Shown here one piece after another: positions 1-11,837 of a stretch of 64,000 nucleotides of DNA. The position numbers and the translations under genes were made by a program. The notes under the pieces were generated by a model. It did no database searches, was not told the origin of the DNA, and saw only the letters and a program-made list of their open reading frames with translations. Each line of letters starts with the position of its first letter. Position 1 is the stretch's first letter. Origin of the DNA: Gamarada debralockiae. Its lineage: Eukaryota; Ascomycota; Leotiomycetes; Helotiales; Hyphodiscaceae. The stretch covers positions 1 through 64,000 of the forward strand of contig NXFV01002016.1 of assembly GCA_002803225.1 (NCBI GenBank), in the 5' to 3' direction.

Positions 1-246
1 CGGATGGTAGATGATGCGGATGGTAGATGATGCGGATGGTAGATGATATGGATGGTAGATGATATGGATGGTAGATGATGCGGATGGTAGATGATATGGA
101 TGGTAGATGATATGGACGGTAGATGATGTGGATGGTAGATGATGTGGATGGTAGATGATATGGATGGTAGATGATGTGGATGGTAGATGATATGGATGGT
201 AGATGATGTGGATGGTAGATGATATGGATGGTAGATGATGTGGATG
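1..246. repeat. 16-bp tandem minisatellite, about 15 copies
   Basis: About fifteen head-to-tail copies of a 16-bp unit (YGGATGGTAGATGATR) run from the window edge to about base 246. They vary mainly at the two bases joining units (GC, GT or AT) plus one GGACGG variant. The array probably continues beyond the left edge. No open frame or spacer structure makes it coding or CRISPR-like. Confidence 0.95.
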
Positions 247-954
247 ATCGAACAACATCTACGCGTCTCGCGTTCCCATACTAATTAGTATGGTGGCGCA
301 AGGTTGATGGGTGTACCGAGTGCATGTACAAATAGCCCGACCCAAAAATAAATTCAACACACGTGACCCATCATACAAATTTTGGCTGACTCGCTTTCCG
401 TCGACTAGGAACGGAGCGACGTATGAGACCGAGCCTTAGCGTCAGTGGACGATTAATGAATAGCAACAAATGTAATGAAAACGTCCGCTAAGGATTACTT
501 CTAGAACTTCTATGATATTCTAACTGATTTTGGCTGGCGAGATTCTGGATCTCTTGCTCGAAAGGGATAAAGAAGACTTCCAAGTATGTGTGTCGGAGAA
601 GCCGGTTTTGCAAACGACTTTATGTTATGGCACTGGAGTAAAGACGAGATGACTTCTTAAATAGGCTATATCTCCTAGCTACTATCAATACTTTCACAAC
701 ATCGGGCATTTGATGGCGCTTTTTTCTTCTTTGGGTAATGAGATATACTATAGATTAGCGTAAAATAAATCCTAGAGATATCCAAATTTCAATTTTCGAT
801 CATCTTCGAGAATGAAAACAGAAGAGCTCATAGCACAGCAGCAAATTTTAGACAGAACCCTACCACGCCGATTCTCAAAGCATTCTCAAAGTTTTCAGAC
901 TCAGTTAGAATACCGGGAACATTTCGATCTTTCCAGTCATTAAATCCCACAATA
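247..954. other. intergenic, no gene seen
   Basis: About 700 bases between the minisatellite and the 3' end of the vWA gene. No coding frame, RNA gene or repeat could be supported. The right part is AT-rich and probably holds the vWA gene's 3' UTR. Confidence 0.5.
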
Positions 955-2886
955 TTACGGACTCAAATTACCATTTATAACTTGATGCACCGCCATCTTC
1001 ACACCTCCCATAACCAGTCCTTGTGCCTTCTCTTTGCGCTCCTTCTTGGCTTGCTCTTCGTTGATGGGACATTTTTTGTCCTTACATCTGCATTGCGGCA
1101 AATCTTTGTCACACTTATGTTTCGGATCATTCAAGGGACAGTTTGAATCGGTACAGGCGCATGGGCCTTTTGGCTCCACATCTGGATCCTTACATACATG
1201 TTGAGGATCGCTCAACGGACAATAGGCATCACTACAGGGGTGGTTTGGAACAAGATGGTGGTGATGGGCGTTCCTCTTCTTGTGCTTATGCCGTCGAATT
1301 TTATGGTGATGGCTTTGCTGGCCGTTTTGGGTGGTAGAAGTTTGGTCTGGATTTTGCTCGTCATCGGAAGGATTTGAGCAGGAGCAATCAGAGACCGAGT
1401 CATGATCGTCATGAGGATCATCGTTGCGTGGTACGGGCTTGCGGGGGAGGTACGGTGGCGCTGCACTTAACGAGGCAGGTGTATCAAGGGAGATGACATG
1501 AGTTGTCGGGACTGGCTTCTCAGCGTCAAATGCAGGTGGAGGCTGGTCGGCAGTAGTGATAGGGCCTCCGTTATTTCCACCTTTGAATGGATTTTTGGGG
1601 AGTAGACTTTTGTAGTACTTCCAGAGAAAGAAGAAGCCGAGGCCAATGCATCCAACGAGAATTGGCACGCCAACGCCAATGCCAGCTTTGGCTCCTGTGC
1701 TTAAGCCTCCACCTCCTGAGGCACCCCCAACACCGACTGTACAGTTTTGCACAGGCATATTGGAACTTGCGCCCACAACAAATAATGACTCTGATGGCGC
1801 ATTTTTGGCAGTGACTCTAATTTCAATTTGACCTGCGCTGGGAGCTGTGAAGAAAAGATCGCCTATGCCGAAGGGTATGATATTGGTGGCGTTCTGGGTC
1901 TTGCCACCGAAGACGGCTTGTGCAGAGAGGCTCCCAGCATCAACACTTTCGATAGTGAAATCGATTTGTTCATTGGCTTGTGCATTATATTTGACTGATT
2001 GACTTTGAGAGCCGGAAATGAAGTGCGAGGTAGAGAGACCAGCCAGCAGAATGGAACTGTCTCCCTGCGGATTATCATTCTTTGTGAGACCGTTGAGGAT
2101 CGCAAAGTTGATGAAGTTGTTAGAGCTATCCTCAGTGGTGATTGTAGCGTAGACTCCACCGGAATTTGCTATTGCTGCGAGGACAGTTTTGTCTTGGATG
2201 CCAGAGGAAGCATCCAGAAATCCGAAAGAGACGCGGATGCCAAGGCCTGCAGCTCGATTGATTTCGCCAACCAGGCTTTCTGTGTCAGAGTCCTGTGAGT
2301 CTGGTCAGCAGGTTGCACGAAAGAGGTTGAGTCAAAGTCACGAAGAGTACCAGCGAGATCTCTTTAATCATTTGGGAATAGTCCTGCTTACCTCTCCATC
2401 AGTGAAGACAATGATACTACTCCGACTGGAGGTGCTTCCTGATCCAGTCTGGGTAAGTTGGCCAATAGCCATGTCAACCCCGCCAGCAATAAATGTCCCA
2501 CCATTAGCTCCAATCCCATCAAATGAGCTATCTGCTCCACCTGGATCGCCAAGTGGGTAGTCCAAATTAGCTGCATCGTCAAAATTGATCACAGTGACAA
2601 GATCTGCTGCCTTGCCGCCAGTCGCTTCAGCAGAAGTTATAAGCCAATCATTGAGCGCTTTGCCGGCAGCGAGTCGAAGGTTATCGGGATCAGACTCGGC
2701 CATAGAGCCAGAACTGTCGATGACCATGGCAACTTTTCGGTTGCCATTATTAGATTTGACCCTGAGGTCTACACATGTTGCAGTACTTTTCGGAGCACTT
2801 GTCGAAGCACTTGTCGCGCGAGGGCTGAGAGCGGCTGCAAAAACGTAGGAGGCGAAGAGTAACAAAGGCAAAGCAATAAACTGCAT
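955..2886 (-). CDS. secreted/membrane-anchored von Willebrand factor A domain protein with Cys/His-rich tail
   Basis: Two exons (2886-2392 and 2292-955) joined over a 99-bp intron with GTAAGC donor and CACAG acceptor give about 610 residues. A signal peptide (residues 1-17) precedes a vWA domain with MIDAS motif DSSGSM (57-62) and the later FTDGE strand at the exon junction, so divalent-metal-dependent ligand binding is likely. A beta-rich stalk of about 170 residues follows, then a Gly-rich hinge and one membrane segment (about 368-392). The remainder is predicted cytoplasmic: Pro-rich, then a His/Lys-rich stretch, then three copies of a small Cys motif (near 518, 543 and 566) of the form C-x3-CPLxDPxH. 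The layout resembles a single-pass receptor or adhesin. The domain is certain, the role unknown. The start is the only Met in front of the signal peptide. Confidence 0.88.
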
Positions 2887-3685
2887 TGTTTTGATAGAGC
2901 CTGAAGGCTTTGGCAAGAAATACCACTTGACGGGCCAGAGTACTTCTACGAGTATTTGAATGTGGCATGATGGGCATAACACCTGTTAGGCTGAATATGA
3001 GCTAAGACATGGATTAGAAAGCCCCCGACCACTTGCAGGAGTTTTCTTTTGAAGGATTTCCCCTCTTACTTCTTATCAAATGACAGAGAGATGTCCAATG
3101 CCAAGCCAATATTGCCAAGATTTCAATAACGCCACAAGGCTGAGAGCTGAAAATAAATAACGAGTGCCATTTCCCCAGACCAAACTTAAATTCTAGGCCC
3201 GCACGGCCCGCCAGGCTCTGCGGCACTTGCCGATTTAGTGGGCTGAGTTGAAATACACAAAACTTTGCAGCCATGGATGCATGGGTTGTTCAGCGCACAT
3301 CTCGATTCTCGCAGAACCCATGGGCTCGCTTCCCAGCACAGCCCCCCCTTCTGGCCTTTTCTTTATCCTCAGCAACCGAAAAACTATGCTTTGGTGGAGC
3401 GGACAGGATGCACACTTTTCCAAAGTCTATGGCTCTTTTTGAAACAAAAGCCTTGTTTCGTCAATAGTTCTTGCTCCCTCTCTGATCCCAGCTCCAAATA
3501 CCTTGCTCTGATAAGTCAGTAACATCAACGTCTCAACTCAGATCGATCTACTTCGTCGTGGAATCAACACACGTTAACTGATTGCGCGAAGTCGCTGGCT
3601 TAGTCGTCCTCCCCTGCTCCATATTGCTCAATGGATCGTTTCATACCAATCAAACGGCGTTGTTGATCCGATTACCCTCAACTAA

Positions 3686-4078
3686 ATCAGCGACCACTGT
3701 ACGTATTGGTTACCCCGTATCTTTAAACTCTTCCTCAAACAGGCAGTGTTGTTACGCTTGCAAATCCTCAACCACACTGCCAACGAGTATGCGTGCCTGA
3801 TTATCTGTGTCTTGACAGCCTTCCTCAAGTAGTCTGAGTTTTTGGCAATCAAAGAGCTCCTGGATCTCAGAAATCAGACTGATATTCTTAGTCTCTATAT
3901 TACCAACGATGGTCGTTGTTATGCGTTAGTGATGTTCTTAATCCTAGTGGAAGATATCGAGGTTCCTCACTACACACCTCCACATGCTTCCACCATCGAC
4001 GAGATCCTTCGGCTGGATGACCCTGCGTCTCTTGCGTTCTGCGACGAGGGCGTCTCATCAGAGGATGAATCTAATTAG
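3686..4078 (+). pseudogene. possible decayed open frame with one in-frame stop
   Basis: One frame stays open from 3686 to 4078 except for a single TAG at 3830-3832. Its product is helix-like and leucine-rich (for example LNHTANEYACLIICVLTAFL before the stop) and ends in an acidic tail. Composition looks protein-like, but no family is recognised and no start codon or splice sites could be fixed. It may be the remains of a gene or chance. Confidence 0.2.
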
Positions 4079-5045
4079 TTTGATATTCTTGGACGGTTGT
4101 AAGTGCAACCCACCAGCACCTTTATCAGATAATTCGCAGCCCCTCTTAAGGCGTTTTGTTTCTGATCTTTGGTGAGCGTAGGGTTATCAGCTTTGTGCTC
4201 TTTGAGAGAGCCTTCGCGAGCGGTGCTCCTGGATTCCAGAGTTGAGCTCGAAGCTGTACTTCAAGTCGTGAGCTCTGCGTTTGTCACGCGAGTGCAATTA
4301 CGGACTCTGTACGGCATAGCGGTACGTGTCGAACTCAACCCGAGAGAGGATATTGAGGAGGGAGTGAACAGATGGACGAGATAGCTGGCGATACCTGGAG
4401 AGGGAAGAGGGAGTCTCATATTTATAATGTGTGGAAGGATCAGCGCCATAACATCTGAAAGGTCTTACAACCTGCCTACCTGCGCAGGAACTCGTCACAG
4501 GCTGAGCTTCAAACACTAAAATCTGAATACGACAGTTCGTTGATTGAAGGGAGACGATGATGGAATGAAATTTTCAAGAGATATTAGAAAATTGATCGAA
4601 TGACAATACCGACTAGGCATGAATTCAGTGGCAGTGAGGACAAGTCCATGGCTTTTGTAGGTGGCAATTTGGCAGCAACGACTCTTAATCAAACAGCAAG
4701 TTGAAAACGTGTGATAAACGCCTCAGAAACTAATAAGTCGGCGGCGTAAGCCACTGTCCGATCTGATTTGGTCGAAGTTTGATAAGATTGATGCATTTGA
4801 TTGAAATAAGGGTTGTTTTGAGGTTAAAGGAGAAAATGCCGATCACACCCTTAGTGCGACACATTTGGTGACTATGTTGTAGAATGGGAGCGAAAGCAGT
4901 CTCCTCTCCTCGAAAGCTGCTGTCGATTACCTAGCTAGGTCCTTGGAAGTATGCGTCTGATCCGGTGATTTACTAAAGACCAGAACCCCTAAACGCCTTT
5001 CGCTATGCTTGAGCTCAAATTCGTATCCGCAGCAGTCCAGCCTTC
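4079..5045. other. intergenic, no gene seen
   Basis: Nearly 1 kb between the doubtful fragment and the 3' end of the ELYS-like gene. Only short unrelated frames are present on either strand. Confidence 0.45.
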
Positions 5046-6088
5046 TCATACATCTAGCCGCGGACCCAAACCGTCCTCAATGGCATCTGACAACATACCC
5101 CAGTCCATGCCTCCAATAGGGCGAGCGTTGATGCCTTTGAGAGCAAGTGACTCTGTGAAGCGGCCCGTCCCAATTTTTCTCATCATGAGAGTATCTTTCG
5201 ATTTCCTGATTGTTCGTCCTTCGCCGTTCAACAAGTATTCCTCGAACCATCCCTCTTCTTCCGAAGTGAAAGGCAAATTCACGAGCTCCACACTCCGATC
5301 TGCAATTGTATTGCTTGAAGAGTTGTTGAGAACCAGCGAGATGAGCATTTCGAACATATGCCGTCGTGCATACTCTTGTTGACCTCGACAAAAGTAGAAG
5401 GCTTCGGTGACGCTTGTCCTAGCAATCGCTGAGAATAAGCTTTCGAGTGCTTGTGTACTGGTCAGGGCGGGCTGAACGGTGTGATAGTATGCCAAAGGTA
5501 AAGTAAGGTCGTTCTTCGCATGTCGCACCAAGACCTCGAGAATGTCGTCCGGGAACGTAGGTATCAAGGATGGGTGCGTTAGGTACTGAAGTGCGATCTG
5601 TAACTTGTTAGTATTGTTCTTCGGGCTCGGGAGACATGAAGCTGACCTCAAATTCAAGCCGATCCAAGTGCCATAGTCCCTTCATGTAGATTTGATACTT
5701 TTGAGGCAAGAAGGAGTTCTCTTCGAACGCAGTCGAATGGATTCTTCTTCCGGTAGGTGCATCGAAATCGAGGAGTATGTAATATAGCACGGAAATCTTG
5801 TGATGGTCGGCCCCGCTGCTTTCGACAACAGCCTTGTGCAAATTTCTTAAGTCGCTGTTGGATTTTGGAGGATAGTGCTTGACGGCTTTCAAGAGTTAGC
5901 ATATGCGAAGACAAGGCTGACGAAGCAGTTTACTCACGCCTTTTGATACTAAGTAGCTTGAGTACTCTATCAACAAATAAGCCTTGCAGGACCTTTCGGT
6001 TTGCCTCGATGCTGTGAATCGCGTCTTCATCGTACGAGCATCCTGGATCGAAGCTGAAGACTTCGTCGAAGTGCTGGTAGTTGAACAT
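5046..6088 (-). CDS. ELYS-like domain nucleoporin/nuclear pore assembly protein
   Basis: Three exons (6088-5938, 5885-5647, 5597-5046) with introns of 52 and 49 bp (GTGAGT...AAAG and GTCAGC...ACAG) give 313 residues in one clean frame. The body is all-helical and matches the fungal ELYS-like domain. The most recognisable block, around LTHPSLIPTFPDDIL, falls just after the second intron. Animal ELYS recruits the Nup107 complex to chromatin; fungal proteins with this domain are short and consist mostly of the domain, as here. The start follows a good context and opens with a typical MFNYQHFDEVF segment. It is divergent from SMC4, with 413 bp between starts. The family is fairly sure; a pore role is inferred from the family. 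Confidence 0.82.
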
Positions 6089-6346
6089 TGCCGCAGCGAG
6101 TTGAACGCCGCGACGTTAATGCGATCAAGTCAAATATTTGCAGGATTGCGACAGCAAATATCGAGAGTTGCGAGGGTTGATTGAAGGTATTGAAGATGAA
6201 GCTGTTCCTGATTTCGCGTGTTCTCTTATCGTCGATAAGCTAGCGTCAATTGCCATGTTTACACCCAGAGAAGACGATGTTTACTTCCCCAATACAACGC
6301 CATCCCCGACCGAAAACAAGACGCCTGGGTATTCAGCACTCACCCA

Positions 6347-6352
6347 ACGCGT
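6347..6352. promoter_or_regulatory. MCB element (ACGCGT) upstream of SMC4
   Basis: A perfect, self-complementary ACGCGT lies 150 bp upstream of the SMC4 start in the shared ELYS-like/SMC4 promoter. This is the MluI cell-cycle box bound by MBF (Mbp1/Swi6) in yeasts. A second core, ACGCGA, lies at 6448-6453, and a GCGCGT sits at 6429-6434. Clustering fits a cell-cycle gene, but hexamers occur by chance. Confidence 0.45.
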
Positions 6353-6501
6353 CAATTCGATAATTACGACTTTACGAAGCATTTCCAGCCATTATATCGC
6401 AACCAAGAAACTCGCGAGAGGCATAATCGCGCGTCCACACTTCTGCAACGCGATTCATACAGAACGACCTGCCTCATATATCGAACCCAACTGCCTTTAA
6501 A

Positions 6502-9500
6502 ATGTCTGAATCGCCAGTTAGACCATCCAGAAGGGCAGCCGCCCGGAAGAAGGTGATTGTGGAATCCGACGAGGAAGAAGAGCTCATGCAATCTAAAGTG
6601 CAAGACGACAGCGGGGAGGACTTTACTCCAGCTCCGGCAACCAAACGAAGCCCACGAAAGGCACCGGCATCAAGAAGGAAAACGACGAACTCCATCGCTA
6701 CGCCTAAAACTGGGGGACGATCAAAGAAAAGTCTTGCGAATGAAAATGTCGAGCCCTCAGAGATCTTTGATCCCGAGGAGACTGTCCAGCCAGAGCCTGA
6801 ATCTCCTTCGAAAAGAGCATCACCGCGGAAGAGGAAGAGTGCGCACACGCCGGGATCTCGCATTTCCTCTACTCCGGAGTTGCCTCCCCCTTTACCAACC
6901 CCGCAACCGTCACAATCCCCCGAGCCCTCTGAACTCCACGGCACTCCGCTGGCGGATATCACAGAGTCTCTCAATGACCGACCACGCACAGCCGACAGTC
7001 AGGTCTCGGCCGTGAAGCCAATCAAGGCAATGGATACAATTTTGGAGAAACCTATGGACATCGTGTTGAAGTCGAGGTCGATGGCAATCCCAGTTGCTGA
7101 AGAAACGGGCCCAAAGGCTCGAATCTGTATCACCTACTTGATCCTCACAAACTTCAAGAGTTATGCCGGACGCCAGGAAGTCGGACCATTCCATGCATCA
7201 TTTTCCTCTGTGGTAGGACCCAACGGTTCAGGCAAGTCGAACGTTATCGACTCTCTGCTGTTTGTGTTCGGATTCAGGGCCAGTAAGATGCGTCAAGGAA
7301 AACTATCGGCATTGATCCATAATTCTGCTGCCTTCCCTGACCTTGATTACTGTGAAGTAGCTGTGCATTTCCAAGAAGTCATGGACCAGGTAAGATAACC
7401 GTATCATCTGCCAGTAATTGACTGACGATGAATTAGCCCAATGGCCCACCGCAAATTATACCGAACTCTGATCTTGTCATATCTCGCAAGGCTTTCAAGA
7501 ATAACTCTAGCAAATACTACATGAACGGCAAAGAATCTAACTTCACTGTGGTTACGACACTTCTCCGTGACAGAGGGGTCGATCTTGATCACAAACGATT
7601 CTTGATCCTTCAGGGTGAGGTTGAATCCATCGCACAGATGAAGCCAAAAGCGGCCAACGAGCATGATGACGGTCTTCTCGAATACCTTGAGGATATCATC
7701 GGGACGTCCAAGTACAAAACTCCTATCGAGGAATCTGCTACGGAAGTCGAGACGCTGAATGAAGTCTGCGTAGAAAAGAGCGGTCGCGTTAAGCACGTGG
7801 AGAAGGAGAAAAACAGCCTCGAGGACAAGAAGAACAAGGCTCTGGCATACATAAGGGATGAGAACGAACTTACGATGAAGCAATCAGCCCTCTACCAGGT
7901 CTACAGCAACGAATGCGGTGACAATATCACAGTTGGTGAAGAGGCGATCGGGCAGATGCAAGCACAGCTTGATGCTGAGCTGGAGAAGCATCAAGGCAAT
8001 GAAGATGGGATCAAGCAACTCGAAAGGCAATACAAGAAAGGCCAGAAAGAGTACGAAGCCCTCGACAAAGACACCCAGGCCATTCTCAAAGAAATGGCGA
8101 AGTTCGACCAGGAGAACGTCAAATTTGAAGAGAAACGGAAGTTCCTGACTAGCAAGCAAAAGAAGCTTGAAAAGGCCATTAGCACGTCTGAGGCCGCTGC
8201 AACTGAAGCCCAATCTACAATTGAAAATTGCACAGAAGAGATCAACAATTCCTCCCGCGAAATCGCTGCAATGGAGAAACGGATGAAGGTGGAAGAGAGC
8301 GAGCTTGCCTCTATCCGAGAAAACCTCAAAGGCAAGACACAGGCATTTTCCGATCAAATTGCCGCGAAGCAGAGGTCATTGGAACCTTGGAATGAGAAGA
8401 TCAACCAGAAGCAATCGGCTATTGCGGTGGCTGAAAGTGAGCTTGCTATTTTGCACGAAAAAGCCAATGCCGGTGCTGTAGCTCTTGAAGAGACACAAGC
8501 AAAGCTGGCAAGCATCGAGGAGGGCCGAGAGGCTAAACTTGCAGAGCTTGAGGAATGCAAGTCTCAAAGGGCGAAACTCGAGAAGGAGGCTGCTAAGGTT
8601 CAAGCCGAATTGGAGAAGCTTTCCCAGAAGGAGCCGGAGATCCGATCTAAACTGTCTGGGGCGCGTCAGAAGGCAGACGAAGCTCGCGCTAGTCTCTCGA
8701 ACACTCAAACTCAAGGCAACGTACTCACAGGACTCATGCGCCTCAAGGAATCCGGTCGAATTGAAGGTTTCCATGGTCGACTTGGAAACTTAGGTACGAT
8801 TGATCAGAAGTACGATGTCGCAATTTCAACAGCTTGCGGAGCTCTTGACAACTTCGTGACGGATACTGTAGAAGGCGGACAACAGTGCATTGAGTACCTG
8901 CGAAAGACAAACCTTGGCCGAGGAAACTTCATGTGTCTTGATAAGCTTGGAAATCGAGACGTGGAACCTATCGAGACGCCGGAGAATGTTCCTCGCCTTT
9001 TCGATTTGATCAAAGCCAAGGACGACAAGTTCCGACCTGCTTTCTACCACTCACTCCAGAACACGTTGGTGGCAAAGGACCTGGCACAAGCAAATCGCAT
9101 TGCGTATGGCGCCAAAAGATGGCGAGTGGTGACTCTTGATGGACAGTTGATTGACAAGTCCGGTACTATGTCTGGAGGTGGCAACACCGTGAAGAAAGGC
9201 TTGATGTCTTCCAAGCTTGTTGCAAATATATCCAAGGAGGAAGTTGCAAAACTAGAAGTGGACCGAGACGCGCTCGAGCAAGAATTCCAGAAATTCCAAG
9301 AACGCCAACGAGAACTCGAATCAACACTCAGAGATCTCAATGACCAAATTCCAAAGCTCGATACCAAGATGCAAAAGATTGGTCTCGAGGTTGAGAGCTC
9401 TGCCCGAAATCTAGCAGATGCCCAGCGCAGAATTAAGGAATTGAGCAAAGAGCACCAGCCTTCTCAGACTGATAACAGTCGCGTTGCCTCTCTAGAAAAG

Positions 9501-10836
9501 GAGATCACAAAGCTCAACAAAGAGATCGAGAAGTTGCACGGTGAGACTTCGAGCGTGGAGAAGGAAATCAAGGCATTGCAGGACAAGATCATGGAAGTCG
9601 GTGGAGAGAAGCTGCGGGCGCAAAAGTCCAAGGTCGACGCACTGAAAGGAGAGATCGATAATCTAAATGAAACGATCTCGACTGCGGAAGTGACAAAGGC
9701 CAAAGCCGAGAAGCAGAAAACCAAGCAGGAAAAGGACCATGCCAAGGCGACAAAGGAGCTGCAGGCCTCCATTGCGGATCTCGAGAAGCTGGAGGAGGAG
9801 ATCAAAAACCAGAGCTCAAATGCTGAAGGTTCACAGGCTCGAGTCGACGAAGCACAGGAGGCACTTCGAGGCAAGAAGCAAGAGCTTAATGCTCTCAAGG
9901 CTGAATTGGACGAGAAGACTGCGGAGCTCAATGAGATTCGAGCCATCGAAATCGAGATGCGCAACAAGCTGGAGGAGAACCAGAAAGTCTTGGGCGAAAA
10001 TCAGAAGCGCCTGAAGTACTGGAATGAGAAGCTGAGCAAGCTTGCTCTTCAAAACGTCAGCGATCTCGGTGAAGAAACCGCAGCTGAGGAGCTCCAACAA
10101 TACACCAAGGATGAGCTTGCAGATATGAGCAAGGACACACTCAAGAGCGAGATCGCCGCGTTGGAAGAGAAGACTCAGAGTGGGAGCGTTGACCTTGGTG
10201 TTCTGTCAGAGTACCGACGACGGGTTGAGGAGCATGCTGCGAGAAACGCAGATTTGCAAAGTGCTGTCGCCCAGCGAGACACCGCGAAGAAGCGCTGCGA
10301 CGATCTGCGCCGTCTCCGCCTCGAGGGGTTCATGGAGGGCTTTAGCACAATCTCTCTTCGTCTGAAGGAGATGTACCAAATGATCACCATGGGTGGCAAT
10401 GCTGAGCTGGAACTTGTCGATTCTTTAGATCCGTTTTCGGAGGGTATCTTGTTCAGTGTCATGCCGCCTAAGAAGTCTTGGAAGAACATCTCCAACTTGA
10501 GTGGTGGTGAGAAGACGCTGAGTAGTTTGGCTTTGGTGTTTGCTTTGCATCACTACAAGCCAACCCCGCTGTATGTCATGGATGAGATTGATGCTGCTTT
10601 AGATTTCAGAAACGTATGTCCCATCATCCAATATATCCGCTTCCAGCTAACAGAAACAGGTCTCGATTGTTGCTAGTTACATCAAGGAAAGAACGAAGAA
10701 TGCTCAGTTCATCGTCATCTCCTTGAGAAATAACATGTTCGAGCTCGCATCACGACTTGTTGGAGTGTATAAGGTCAATCACATGACGAAGAGTGTAACG
10801 ATAGAAAATAGGGATTACATTAACGGAGGGGCCTGA
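6502..10836 (+). CDS. SMC4: condensin subunit SMC4 (Cut3)
   Basis: Three exons (6502-7389, 7437-10613, 10660-10836; introns of 47 and 46 bp) encode 1413 residues, the usual SMC4 length. A basic, Ser/Pro-rich N-terminal extension (to about 200) leads into the ATPase head with Walker A GPNGSGKSN (from residue 239). Two long coiled coils flank a hinge at roughly 720-890. The C-terminal head has signature LSGGEKTLSSLALVF (about 1316) and Walker B LYVMDEIDAAL. The last exon supplies the final strands of the head. SMC4 pairs with SMC2 in condensin to compact mitotic chromosomes. The N-terminal extension and the overall head sequence favour SMC4 over SMC1/2/3. All catalytic motifs are intact. Confidence 0.97.
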
Positions 10837-11837
10837 GGAGGATGCGAGGCGGCGTTCATGAATTTTTGGGAATGAATTTCGTTTTGGTTGTTTTGGGCTG
10901 GAAATGATGTATCACGAATATTAATGTCCAACCAATAATTGTTCAAGCCCGGTCGCTAAGCCGGACGTTCTTCTGTCACCCGTGAAAAGCCTCAGAAGTA
11001 GGAAGTTATTCCTTTTTTTGCTTTTTCTGCAGCTCATGGATTCACTCATGGTATCTGATATTGCGTAACGGAGGCTTTCTCGCTCATTCAACAGTTGCGC
11101 TGCCGACACTTGATGCCGACAAAAGCAAGCCCAAGGTGCTGTGGTAAAGTTGGCGGTGTCAAACTCTTAGTCCCTAAAAAGACATCTCAAATTCGACCAC
11201 GGGCCGAAACCCACCAGCCGGGCCTCTTGGACAGCGCGCTCATCTGGCCAATTGAATTGGAACCCTGGGCTGATTAAGTATAATTAAGAGCTCGACTATC
11301 TACTACCCCGCAAATTCAGGTCGTCAACCCAATTACGGTTGGGAGGAACGGGAGCAGTCCTGGTACCTTATCCGATGCTATTCTAGGTTCATGCGAGGCT
11401 ATCAAAATTAAAGTTTGCGTAGGCACTCCTCGCTCAGTCCGGCAAGGTTACGTACAAGTTCTGTCGCAACTCATCTCAGATACCGCTGCTCAAGATTTCC
11501 TTTTGTGATCTTTTTTCCCTAAAATGGTTTCAAATATGCATGTGCAGGGACGGCCGCCACAATGGGGAAGTGTTCGTTATGGCTGGTGCTTACTGAGCTC
11601 CATGGCGGCAGCCTTGTCTCCTTTAGCTAGTAGGAACCCGCTGCCCCACCTTCGTTTTGCGAGGAGGTATAAACATGTCTGTTTCCCTCCATTGATCTTT
11701 CCTTCTTCTAAGTCCTTTTGCGCAATTTTGTTCTGTAGTTCCACGCAAAATTTCAGCATCTCAAAGTTGTGCCATCTCACTCCTCACAGGTACCTACGAT
11801 ACGTCTCGCAAAACATAACCTTTCATAGGTCACAACC
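10837..11837. other. intergenic, no gene seen
   Basis: One kilobase between SMC4 and the hydrolase. It holds the SMC4 3' UTR and the hydrolase promoter/leader. A 151-residue frame starting at 11524 overlaps the hydrolase start in another frame and has no protein-like composition. Confidence 0.5.

Noticed and set aside
1..246. Regular repeat resembling a CRISPR array
   Set aside because: Units abut with no unique spacers, and the genome is eukaryotic; it is a minisatellite.
7404..8774. Several leftward open frames of 130-160 codons inside SMC4
   Set aside because: They are antisense to coiled-coil coding sequence, whose Glu/Lys codons give long reverse frames; no domain or splice logic.
9044..9967. 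Leftward frames of 134 and 167 codons inside SMC4
   Set aside because: Ser/Phe-rich reverse complements of the coiled coil; shadows.
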